Shown here: piece by piece, positions 1 to 5,792 of the stretch
How positions within the stretch are numbered: the first letter of the stretch is position 1
Layout: every line of letters starts with the position of its first letter
Assembly (NCBI GenBank): GCA_017457345.1
Contig: JAFTHR010000231.1
Span: 1-6,414, forward strand
Reading direction: 5' to 3'
Origin: Clostridia bacterium
Lineage (GTDB): Bacteria > Bacillota > Clostridia > Christensenellales > Borkfalkiaceae
Length of the DNA stretch: 6,414 bases
Notes under the pieces: generated by a model
Seen by the model: the letters and a program-made list of their open reading frames with translations, nothing else
What the model was told of the DNA's origin: nothing
Databases searched by the model: none
Translations under genes and position numbers: made by a program

Positions 1-360
1 AACGTGGATAAGTTCGAAGGCTTTTCCTGTCCCCGATCGGCGAACGGGTTATACTATATAAAAGAGCACGCAAACGCGTTAATTTCGGCTTGGGTGGTAG
101 ACGCGTACGACTATGGCACGCACACCGTGTTCATTGCCGAAGTGGCGGACTGTGAAACCCTTTCGAACGAACCGAGCGCAACGTATGCCTACTATCAAGC
201 GAACGTGAAGCCTAAGCCCCAAGCGCCGGCAAAAACGGAAGAAAAAACGGAGAAGTGGGTATGCTCCGTTTGCGGCTACGTGCACGAAGGCCCGCTCCCG
301 GAAGATTTCGTTTGCCCGTGGTGCAAACACCCCGCAAGCGATTTTGAAAAAATGGAATAA
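1..360 (+). CDS. Flavin reductase-rubredoxin fusion protein, 3' part (5'-truncated by window edge)
   Basis: The reading frame is open from the first base to the TAA at 358-360. The GTG at position 4 has no upstream sequence to support it and is probably an internal valine, so I treat this as the last ~119 residues of a longer protein. The first ~70 residues look like the C-terminal half of the flavin reductase-like FMN-binding family (NGLYYIKEHANALISAWVVD is typical of clostridial members). A Lys/Pro/Ala/Glu-rich linker follows, then a short rubredoxin-type iron site: Cys at codons 88 and 91 (CSVCGY) and a CPWC pair at 313-324, with the usual trailing Phe. This is the arrangement of 'high-molecular-weight rubredoxin' (Hrb). 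In that family FMN takes electrons from NAD(P)H and the Fe(Cys)4 centre passes them on, typically to a flavodiiron protein that reduces O2 or NO in the cytoplasm of anaerobes. The partner is not visible here. The rubredoxin call is firm; the specific physiological role is family inference. Confidence 0.86.
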   Translation, partial: NVDKFEGFSCPRSANGLYYIKEHANALISAWVVDAYDYGTHTVFIAEVADCETLSNEPSATYAYYQANVKPKPQAPAKTEEKTEKWVCSVCGYVHEGPLPEDFVCPWCKHPASDFEKME

Positions 361-361
361 T

Positions 362-390
362 AAAAACCGCGGAAATCTCCGCGGTTTTTT
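362..390 (+). terminator. Rho-independent terminator of the flavin reductase-rubredoxin gene, probably bidirectional
   Basis: A perfect 7-bp GC-rich stem (CCGCGGA at 367-373 with TCCGCGG at 378-384) and a 4-base loop sit two bases after the upstream stop codon, followed by six T residues (385-390). The five A residues at 362-366 pair with the T-tract and give a T-tract on the other strand. It could therefore also end minus-strand transcripts arriving from the HTH remnant, whose stop codon is five bases away. Confidence 0.93.
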
Positions 391-394
391 CATT

Positions 395-526
395 TTATTC
401 AATTTCTAGTTCTTCGCAACGGAACACTTCGTCGTCTAAGAAATCTATAAGAGAGAGTTCAAAGCCTTTCGCGATCATCATTACAATACTTAACGTAACC
501 GTTTTGCTACCGGAACAAGTATATGA
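395..526 (-). pseudogene. Decayed 3' fragment of an XRE-family helix-turn-helix regulator gene
   Basis: Read on the minus strand, the last ~43 codons before the TAA (395-397) encode a peptide containing SKTVTLSIVMMIAKGFELSL followed by IDFLDDEVF and an acidic tail. This resembles the second half of an XRE/Cro-type HTH domain (end of the recognition helix, then 'TL..+..IAKG..+SL.EF+D'), which normally ends about here. The preceding ~30 residues expected for helices 1-3 are absent. The frame stays open to a TTG at 616 only because the DNA is a run of T-rich codons giving an implausible Phe/Leu/Ile stretch. That TTG also lies inside the rpsU -35 box and has no ribosome binding site. The other minus-strand frames I read across 541-600 give no HTH sequence either. 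I infer a gene that lost its 5' half. A chance resemblance cannot be excluded by eye. Confidence 0.42.
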
Positions 527-540
527 TAGAAAAATCGGAG

Positions 541-600
541 TGAAAACGGTCGAAAAAACAAGAAAAAAGACGAGAAAAATTATTTTTAAAAAAGGCGTTA
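541..600. promoter_or_regulatory. Phased A-tracts (predicted curved DNA / UP-element region) upstream of rpsU
   Basis: A-runs of four to six bases occur at 543-546, 553-558, 563-568 and 575-579, followed by T5 at 583-587 running into A6 at 588-593. Their centres are about 10-11.5 bp apart, close to one helical turn, which is the classic pattern for intrinsic curvature. The block spans about -100 to -50 relative to the predicted rpsU start. Its downstream end has the A/T character of an UP element contacted by the RNA polymerase alpha C-terminal domain. The pattern is seen directly; the regulatory role is inferred. Confidence 0.5.
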
Positions 601-607
601 AAATAAC

Positions 608-636
608 TTGACACAACTATTTTTAATTGTTATAAT
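608..636 (+). promoter_or_regulatory. Consensus sigma-A promoter of rpsU
   Basis: TTGACA (608-613) and TATAAT (631-636) match the housekeeping consensus at all twelve positions and are separated by exactly 17 bp. Transcription should begin near 642-646, leaving a leader of about 40 bases before the rpsU ATG. A promoter this strong fits the high demand for a ribosomal protein. Confidence 0.95.
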
Positions 637-684
637 TACCGAGTAATCAAAATAAATGCAGAGGCGAAGGAGGGTTGAAAAAAG

Positions 685-861
685 ATGTCCACGGTTAAAG
701 TTGGTGAAAACGAAAACGTAGAAAGCGCGTTGCGTCGTTTTAAGAGAAAGTGTTCTCGCGACGGGATCATCGGCGATTTGAGAAAGAAAGAATTCTACGA
801 AAAGCCTTCCGTTAGAAGAAAGAAGAAATCCGAAGCAGCAAGAAAAAGAAGCAGAAACTAA
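685..861 (+). CDS. rpsU: 30S ribosomal protein S21
   Basis: This small gene encodes 58 residues, the normal length for S21. The protein begins MSTVKVGENENVESALRRFK, has the family's CSRDGIIGDLRKKEFYEKPS core (about residues 23-42), and ends in a very basic tail (RRKKKSEAARKRSRN) that binds 16S rRNA. S21 sits on the platform of the 30S subunit near the anti-Shine-Dalgarno end of 16S rRNA and helps mRNA engagement during initiation. The ATG is preceded by AAGGAGG (667-673) at a slightly long spacing of 11 bases; no other start fits. It has its own consensus promoter (608-636) and terminator (869-904). In many Bacillota rpsU neighbours yqeY; here the next gene is instead an uncharacterised 131-aa protein, so the local order differs. 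Confidence 0.98.
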   Translation: MSTVKVGENENVESALRRFKRKCSRDGIIGDLRKKEFYEKPSVRRKKKSEAARKRSRN

Positions 862-868
862 ACGAAAG

Positions 869-904
869 AAAAGTTCACAGCAAGGGTTGTGAACTTTTTC
901 TTTT
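869..904 (+). terminator. Rho-independent terminator after rpsU
   Basis: An 11-bp stem (AAAAGTTCACA at 869-879 with TGTGAACTTTT at 888-898) encloses an 8-base loop, and the T-rich run extends through 904 with a single C at 900. The hairpin begins seven bases after the rpsU stop. Its stem is A/U-rich with only four G-C pairs, so some read-through into the next gene is plausible. I see no separate promoter between 905 and 941. Confidence 0.88.
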
Positions 905-941
905 GCAAAAAATGTCGGCGTCTGTCGTAAAAGGAGCGAAT

Positions 942-1337
942 ATGCAACAAACTCTAAAATCGTTAGCAAAACAAGCGAAGAACCGAGTAAAGAACGGGTT
1001 TTGGCAAACCTGTCAAACGGATATTACGCATAAGATGGAACGCGCAAAAGAACAAGGATTAAACGAAAACGAGGCGGGCAGGTATTTAAAAAACAAGGTA
1101 TCTTCGGCACTTTCGGGGGAAAAAGAAGACGAGTTTTATTTAAAGGTAAAAGAGATATTAACCGAGGAGGGAGAAGTGAGCGACGCAATCGGCCGTTTAA
1201 CGGACAAAGCGTACTATAATTCCCTTTCATACGAAGAAAAGCAACGCTACACCCTTTCCCTTAGCGAGCGGTATTTGCGGGCGCTAGAACGTTTTAGAAA
1301 AGAATGTGCGTTCGAATCGCTAAACGAACGAGCGTAG
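942..1337 (+). CDS. Conserved-looking helical protein of unknown function (131 aa)
   Basis: I do not recognise a named family. The ATG at 942 is chosen because AAAGGAG (930-936) lies five bases upstream; a TTG at 903 in the same frame lies within the rpsU terminator T-run and has no ribosome binding site. The 131-aa product is highly charged (Lys/Glu/Arg), has no signal peptide, membrane segment or metal-binding Cys pattern, and reads as mostly alpha-helical and cytoplasmic. Residues 1-20 form a basic amphipathic-looking stretch. The part that looks most constrained is residues 77-120 (EGEVSDAIGRLTDKAYYNSL, then YEEKQRYTLSLSERYLRALE and FRK). Codon use matches the flanking housekeeping genes, so it looks native rather than acquired. 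It probably depends on read-through from the rpsU promoter, since no promoter is visible in the 37 bases after the terminator. A link to translation or stress control is suggested only by this position and is unproven. Confidence 0.8.
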   Translation: MQQTLKSLAKQAKNRVKNGFWQTCQTDITHKMERAKEQGLNENEAGRYLKNKVSSALSGEKEDEFYLKVKEILTEEGEVSDAIGRLTDKAYYNSLSYEEKQRYTLSLSERYLRALERFRKECAFESLNERA

Positions 1338-1341
1338 AGAA

Positions 1342-1370
1342 TACGGCATACCGATCAACGGTATGCCGTA
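1342..1370. repeat. Perfect 12-bp inverted repeat (hairpin) after the 131-aa gene
   Basis: TACGGCATACCG (1342-1353) and CGGTATGCCGTA (1359-1370) are perfectly complementary around a 5-base loop, starting four bases after the stop codon of the upstream gene. The downstream sequence is AAACTTTATA, so there is no real T-tract on the + strand, and none on the minus strand either. It may be a weak or factor-assisted terminator or an mRNA 3'-end stabiliser. I class it as an inverted repeat rather than a canonical terminator. Confidence 0.75.
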
Positions 1371-1386
1371 AAACTTTATAAAAAGC

Positions 1387-1406
1387 CTTGCAATAACACT
1401 TGCAAT
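1387..1406. repeat. Direct repeat CTTGCAAT x2 at the pcrA -35 region
   Basis: CTTGCAAT occurs at 1387-1394 and again at 1399-1406, with a 12-bp period. The second copy contains the -35-like TTGCAA (1400-1405). It could be a tandem half-site for a regulator or a duplicated -35. Eight-base repeats can also arise by chance, so this is only suggestive. Confidence 0.4.
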
Positions 1407-1429
1407 TCGCGCGCGCGATATGGTATAAT
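1400..1429 (+). promoter_or_regulatory. Extended -10 promoter of the pcrA-ligA operon
   Basis: A perfect TATAAT (1424-1429) is preceded by TG one base upstream (1421-1422), the extended -10 motif. A moderate -35 (TTGCAA, 1400-1405, 4 of 6 matches) lies 18 bp away. The spacer contains ten bases of alternating CG (1408-1417). Only six bases separate the -10 box from the pcrA ATG, so initiation at the usual distance falls on or next to the A of the start codon and should give a leaderless mRNA. Confidence 0.85.
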
Positions 1430-1435
1430 ATACCT

Positions 1436-3808
1436 ATGTTAGAAACGAATGAGATTTTAAAAACTTTAAACGAAGAGCAAATCAAGCCCGTTCTCGCCAC
1501 CGAAGGCGCGGTACTTGTGCTAGCGGGCGCAGGGAGTGGTAAAACGCGTGTTTTAACTTCCCGTATTGCCTATCTCGTCCATGAAAAAGGCGTGCCTGCG
1601 CGCGCCATTTTGGCGATCACGTTCACCAACAAAGCGGCAAACGAAATGAAAGAGCGCGTTTCCCGCCTTGTAGATAGCGAAGGGATGTGGGTTTGCACGA
1701 TTCACAGTATGTGCGTGCGGATTTTGCGCACGTATGCCGAAGAAGTGGGGATTCACCCGAACTTCTCCATTTATAGCGAAACGGAGCGTGCGAACGTTAT
1801 TAAAAAATCCTTCCAAGAGTGTGGGTACGACGACGAGAAACTGTTAAAAGAAGTAAAATACCATATTGCGAACGCAAAGATGTTAGGGCAACTTCCCGAT
1901 CGGTATTTGCAGGAAAACGTCGGCGAGCCAGAGATTGAAAAAATTGTGAAAGTGTACGCTCGTTATCAAGCGCACCTGCGTGAAAACAACGCGTTGGATT
2001 TCGACGATTTGCTTGGCGAAACCCGCATCCTGCTCAAAAACAACGCCGAAGCGCGGGAGTATTTGAGTAGTCGTTTCCGCTATATTTTGGTGGACGAGTT
2101 CCAGGATACGAACGAAGTGCAGTACGACATTGTAAAACTGCTCTCTTCGGTGCACGGGAATTTGTTCGTGGTTGGCGACGACGACCAGTCTATTTACGGT
2201 TGGCGCGGCGCAAAGATAGAAAACATTTTACACTTTGAAAGGGATTTCCCCGGTACAAAGGTGTTTAAGTTGGAGCGGAACTACCGATCGACCAAAGCGA
2301 TTTTGAAAGTGGCGAACGCCGTCATTAAAAACAACGGCAGAAGAAAATCGAAAACGTTATGGACGCAAAACGCAGACGGGGAAACGCCGCAAGTAAAAGA
2401 ACTAGAAGAAGAAAGCGGGGAAGCGCGGTTTATCGCACACACGATCGCAGGGCTGATGAACAAGGGATATCGGTTTTCGGATTTTGCCGTACTGATGCGC
2501 TTAAACGCATTAACGCGCTCTTTGGAACAAGAATTTTTAGCGGACGGAATTCCGTTCAAAGTGTTCGGCGGGTTCAAGTTCTACGAACGGAAAGAAATTA
2601 AGGATTTGCTTGCGTATTTGCGGCTCATCAACAACCCGTTCGATAGCGAAGCAATCACCCGCATTATCAACGTGCCCAAGCGCGGGATCGGCGCAAAAAC
2701 GGTAGAACTTTTGCAAAACTACGCGTATGAGACCGAACTTACGGTGTACGACGCGTTGCTGGATTTAGACGAGATCGGCATATCGGGCGCAACCAAACAA
2801 AAGTTGATCGATTTCCGTGAGATGATCAAAAGATGGATTATCGAAGCGCAAGAAACGCCCGTAAACGAACTCGTAAAAAGTATCGTTGCGGAAACGCAAA
2901 TGCGCCTTGCTTACGCAGGGGATAGCGACGATAGTTTGAACAAACTTGCCAATATCGACGAATTTATTCATTCGGTAGACGATTATTGTAGGTTGAACCC
3001 CACGGCAACGCTCACAGACTATTTAAACCAAGTTTCGCTCACCGCCGATACCGACGAGATGGACGACGGGAACTACGTGACGCTTGCCACCATCCACGCG
3101 GTAAAAGGGTTGGAATTCCGCTGCGTATTTTTATCGGGGATGGAAGAAGGGATTTTGCCCGTCACCCGTGCGGCAACGAGCGAAAGCGAATTAGAAGAAG
3201 AGCGCCGCTTAACGTACGTGGCGGTCACGCGAGCAAAGGAGCGGTTATACCTTACCCGGTCCAAGAGCCGCTATTTATACGGTAGGAGAGAGCCCACGGC
3301 GCGTTCACGCTTTTTAAAGGAACTCGGCGCGGAAGTGGAGTTGCCTATGCAAACCAGATTCGCCTATCGCCGCGGGTACGACGAAGACGGGTTTTATCCC
3401 GACGAAGATTACGACGACGGGTATTCGTACGCCAAAAAATCTTCTTACGGCGGTGGATATTCGTACGGTAGCAGTTCGCAGTATTCCACGCAAACCAAAC
3501 GAGTGGGTACGTACACGGGCTCGGTGTATAAGCCGAGTGCCGCTTACGGTAGTTATTCCCGCAACGAAGAGCCGAAAAAGACGGTGGCGTACGGCGGCTC
3601 TATGATGCCGCAAAAACCGAAGCCTGCGGGCGGGAAGGACGTGTCCGCTTTCCAAATCGGCGTTCGGGTGAGCCATCCCAAGTTCGGCGAAGGAACGATC
3701 GTTTCCGTGAAAGGCACGGGCGCGAACACGATTGCAGATATTGCGTTCAAGGGGTTTGGCATTAAACAGTTGTCGGTGGCGCTCGCGCCGCTTACGGTAC
3801 TTTCTTAA
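1436..3808 (+). CDS. pcrA: ATP-dependent DNA helicase PcrA/UvrD (superfamily 1A)
   Basis: This 790-aa protein is a 3'-5' DNA translocase/helicase used in excision repair, clearance of replication-transcription conflicts and plasmid replication. Motifs are in order: Q motif (N12-E-E-Q15), Walker A AGAGSGKT (30-37), Ia (TFTNKAANEMKERV, 62-75), DEFQD Walker B (220-224), III GDDDQSIYGWRGA (247-259), IV NYRS (282-285), V HAVKGLEF (554-561) and VI RRLTYVAVTRA (590-600). No catalytic residue is missing. Residues ~645-735 are a low-complexity tyrosine/glycine/serine-rich linker. The last ~55 residues (VRVSHPKFGEGTIVSVKGTG through APL) are the Tudor-like domain that in PcrA binds RNA polymerase. The ATG at 1436 matches the usual N-terminus; a TTG at 1400 in the same frame lies within the promoter. 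No Shine-Dalgarno precedes the ATG, and the -10 box is six bases away, pointing to leaderless translation. ligA follows 12 bases downstream. Confidence 0.98.
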   Translation: MLETNEILKTLNEEQIKPVLATEGAVLVLAGAGSGKTRVLTSRIAYLVHEKGVPARAILAITFTNKAANEMKERVSRLVDSEGMWVCTIHSMCVRILRTYAEEVGIHPNFSIYSETERANVIKKSFQECGYDDEKLLKEVKYHIANAKMLGQLPDRYLQENVGEPEIEKIVKVYARYQAHLRENNALDFDDLLGETRILLKNNAEAREYLSSRFRYILVDEFQDTNEVQYDIVKLLSSVHGNLFVVGDDDQSIYGWRGAKIENILHFERDFPGTKVFKLERNYRSTKAILKVANAVIKNNGRRKSKTLWTQNADGETPQVKELEEESGEARFIAHTIAGLMNKGYRFSDFAVLMRLNALTRSLEQEFLADGIPFKVFGGFKFYERKEIKDLLAYLRLINNPFDSEAITRIINVPKRGIGAKTVELLQNYAYETELTVYDALLDLDEIGISGATKQKLIDFREMIKRWIIEAQETPVNELVKSIVAETQMRLAYAGDSDDSLNKLANIDEFIHSVDDYCRLNPTATLTDYLNQVSLTADTDEMDDGNYVTLATIHAVKGLEFRCVFLSGMEEGILPVTRAATSESELEEERRLTYVAVTRAKERLYLTRSKSRYLYGRREPTARSRFLKELGAEVELPMQTRFAYRRGYDEDGFYPDEDYDDGYSYAKKSSYGGGYSYGSSSQYSTQTKRVGTYTGSVYKPSAAYGSYSRNEEPKKTVAYGGSMMPQKPKPAGGKDVSAFQIGVRVSHPKFGEGTIVSVKGTGANTIADIAFKGFGIKQLSVALAPLTVLS

Positions 3809-3813
3809 AGGGG
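3807..3813 (+). promoter_or_regulatory. ligA ribosome binding site overlapping the pcrA stop codon
   Basis: AAAGGGG begins within the pcrA TAA (3806-3808) and lies seven bases before the ligA ATG. Ribosomes ending PcrA synthesis would sit on the ligA initiation region, so the two proteins are probably translationally coupled. No promoter is visible in the 12-base gap. Confidence 0.8.
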
Positions 3814-3820
3814 AAATAAA

Positions 3821-5764
3821 ATGACGCAAAGAGAAATCACCGATTTGCTTAATAAGTGGGCGTACGAATACTACGTGTTAGACGAGCCTACCGTTTCGGA
3901 TAAGGAATACGACGCGCTTTACGATACCTTGCAAAGGATGGAAAAAGAGAGCGGCGAAATTTATCCCGATAGCTCCACGCGCAGAGTTGGCGGCGAGCCG
4001 ATTAAAGCGTTTGATCGTCACGAACACGTGGCACGGCTGTATAGTTTGGATAAGTCGGTTTCAGAAGAAGAACTCCGCGCTTTTTTAACGCGGGTAAAAA
4101 AAGCGGACGAGAGCGCCCGTTTTACCGTGGAATATAAGTTCGACGGGTTAACGGTTTGCTTAACGTATAACGGCGGAAAATTCGTTCGTGCCACCACGCG
4201 CGGAAACGGCGTGGTAGGGGAAGACGTGACGGCGCAAGTGCTCACCATCCCTTCTTTCCCTTTGACCATTCCATACGAAGGGTTGTTAGAAGTACGCGGC
4301 GAAGCGATCATTCGCTTGTCGGTATTAGAAGAGTACAATAAAACGGCGGCAGAGCCGCTCAAAAACGCCCGCAACGCGGTGGCGGGCGCTATTCGAAATC
4401 TCGATCCGAAAGTGACGAAAAATCGCCGTCCTGAGATCTTATTTTACGACGTAAACTATATTGAAGGAAAAGCCCTTTCTCAAACGGAAGCACACGCGTT
4501 TTTGCGGGAGCAGGGATTTAAAGTATACCCGTTCTTTAAGGTGTGCGAGAGTGAAGACGAAGTAATTTCCGCCGTTGCGGAGATTGAACGGATGCGCCGA
4601 GAAATAGACGTGTTAACAGACGGCGCGGTTATTAAAACCGATCAAGTTGCCGTACGCGATTTGCTTGGGTTTACCGATAAGGTCCCCCGCCATTCTATGG
4701 CGTATAAGTTCGAAGCGGAAGAAGTGACCACCCTTTTAAAGGACGTTATTTGGCAGGTGGGTAGAACGGGGAAATTAACGCCGCTTGCCTTGCTTGAACC
4801 CGTGGAGTTGGGCGGAGCAACCGTTTCGCGCGCAACGCTGAATAACTACTCGGATATCGAGCGCAAAAACGTGAAGATAGGGTCAAGAGTGTTGGTGCGC
4901 CGTTCGAACGAAGTCATCCCCGAAATTTTGGGGGCAACGGAGCACTACGAAGGGAGCAAAGAAATAGAAAAGCCGATAGTTTGCCCTGCTTGTAAAACGG
5001 CGCTGGAAGAAGTCGGTGCGCATCTTTTCTGTCCAAACGGAAATTGCGAGCCGAGAATTGCGGCGAAACTCGATCATTACGCGAGCAAAAACGCAATGGA
5101 TATCGAAGGGTTTTCGGAGAGCACCGCATACCTTTTAATCCGCGAAAAAGGAGTGAAAAACTTTTCCGATTTGTACCGCTTAACGGCGGCGGACTTAGAA
5201 GGGCTCGAAGGGTTCAAAGATAAAAAAATCACCAACCTACTCACGGCGATTGAAAAGAGTAAAAACGCGCCGCTAGACGCGTTCCTGCACGCTATCGGGA
5301 TCGGCGGCGTTGGGAGAGTGGCGGCAAAGGATTTAGCAAAAACGTATAAAAGCGTGGAAGGCTTGCAAAGCGCATCAAAAGAAGAGTTGACCACGCTCGA
5401 AAACGTGGGAGAAATTACCGCCGCGCAAATTGCAGACTTCTTTGCAAACGAAGAAAACAGGCAGGAACTTGCCGCGCTCAAAGAACTTGGCATTGATCCA
5501 AAGGAAGAGCCGAAAGAACAAATAGACGGCGTGTTCACGGGCGAAAAAGTGGTGCTCACGGGCAAACTTTCTTCCCTTACCCGCGGTGAAGCGCAAAAGT
5601 TGATTGAAGGGCAGGGGGGCGAATGTCTTTCTTCCGTCACGGCGAAAACTACGCTCGTGGTTGCGGGGGAAGACGCAGGCAGTAAACTTGCCAAAGCGCA
5701 AAAACTCGGCGTGAAGATCGTAGGGGAAGAAGAATTTTTGGCAATGGTGCAAGGAAAAAACTGA
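3821..5764 (+). CDS. ligA: NAD+-dependent DNA ligase LigA
   Basis: The 647-aa enzyme seals 3'-OH/5'-phosphate nicks, using NAD+ to adenylate itself, in Okazaki fragment joining and repair. Domain Ia is present at the start (YYVLDEPTVSDKEYDALYD, 17-35). The adenylation domain has the SLD motif (75-77), catalytic K106 in KFDG, LEVRGE, and the lysines of YKFEAEE (K296) and GRTGKLTP (K318). An OB fold follows, then a four-cysteine zinc finger (C388, C391, C404, C409), tandem helix-hairpin-helix motifs (including GIGGVG), and a C-terminal BRCT domain (about 570-645). Length is slightly below the common 660-680. One small departure: the usual RGDG after the active site reads RGNG (127-130), probably tolerated since all catalytic lysines are kept. 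It is the second gene of the pcrA operon; this pairing is common in Bacillota. Confidence 0.99.
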   Translation: MTQREITDLLNKWAYEYYVLDEPTVSDKEYDALYDTLQRMEKESGEIYPDSSTRRVGGEPIKAFDRHEHVARLYSLDKSVSEEELRAFLTRVKKADESARFTVEYKFDGLTVCLTYNGGKFVRATTRGNGVVGEDVTAQVLTIPSFPLTIPYEGLLEVRGEAIIRLSVLEEYNKTAAEPLKNARNAVAGAIRNLDPKVTKNRRPEILFYDVNYIEGKALSQTEAHAFLREQGFKVYPFFKVCESEDEVISAVAEIERMRREIDVLTDGAVIKTDQVAVRDLLGFTDKVPRHSMAYKFEAEEVTTLLKDVIWQVGRTGKLTPLALLEPVELGGATVSRATLNNYSDIERKNVKIGSRVLVRRSNEVIPEILGATEHYEGSKEIEKPIVCPACKTALEEVGAHLFCPNGNCEPRIAAKLDHYASKNAMDIEGFSESTAYLLIREKGVKNFSDLYRLTAADLEGLEGFKDKKITNLLTAIEKSKNAPLDAFLHAIGIGGVGRVAAKDLAKTYKSVEGLQSASKEELTTLENVGEITAAQIADFFANEENRQELAALKELGIDPKEEPKEQIDGVFTGEKVVLTGKLSSLTRGEAQKLIEGQGGECLSSVTAKTTLVVAGEDAGSKLAKAQKLGVKIVGEEEFLAMVQGKN

Positions 5765-5768
5765 AATC

Positions 5769-5785
5769 GGAGAAAAAAGTTCTCC
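5769..5785 (+). other. Short hairpin after ligA, not a convincing terminator
   Basis: GGAGAA (5769-5774) pairs with TTCTCC (5780-5785) around a 5-base loop just after the ligA stop. The stem is only 6 bp and is followed by ATAGGGCTTG, with no T-run. Operon transcripts may therefore continue into yicC, which also has its own promoter. Confidence 0.45.
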
Positions 5786-5792
5786 ATAGGGC

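Noticed and set aside
527..616. N-terminal extension of the minus-strand frame from a TTG at 616, looking like a membrane segment
   Set aside because: The Phe/Leu/Ile run is simply the complement of the phased A-tracts, the TTG lies in the rpsU -35 box, and there is no ribosome binding site.
637..684. Possible structured autoregulatory leader or riboswitch before rpsU
   Set aside because: The leader is only about 40 bases, purine-rich, and shows no convincing stem.
598..969. Minus-strand frame overlapping rpsU
   Set aside because: It lies opposite rpsU and across its promoter and terminator; rpsU is unmistakable on the + strand.
1338..1435. Possible LexA/SOS box upstream of pcrA
   Set aside because: I looked for the Gram-positive CGAAC-N4-GTTCG pattern because pcrA/uvrD can be SOS-linked. 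None is present between the upstream stop codon and the ATG.
1400..1435. TTG at 1400 as the start of pcrA, adding 12 residues
   Set aside because: It falls in the -35 element, the added residues do not match PcrA N-termini, and no ribosome binding site precedes it.
3314..3829. Minus-strand reading frame (171 codons) opposite the end of pcrA
   Set aside because: Arg/His/Phe-rich composition typical of an antisense shadow; the + strand encodes the conserved Tudor-like domain here.
4199..4210. RGNG in place of RGDG in LigA as a sign of inactivation
   Set aside because: All catalytic lysines, zinc cysteines and later motifs are intact, so the change is more likely neutral variation.
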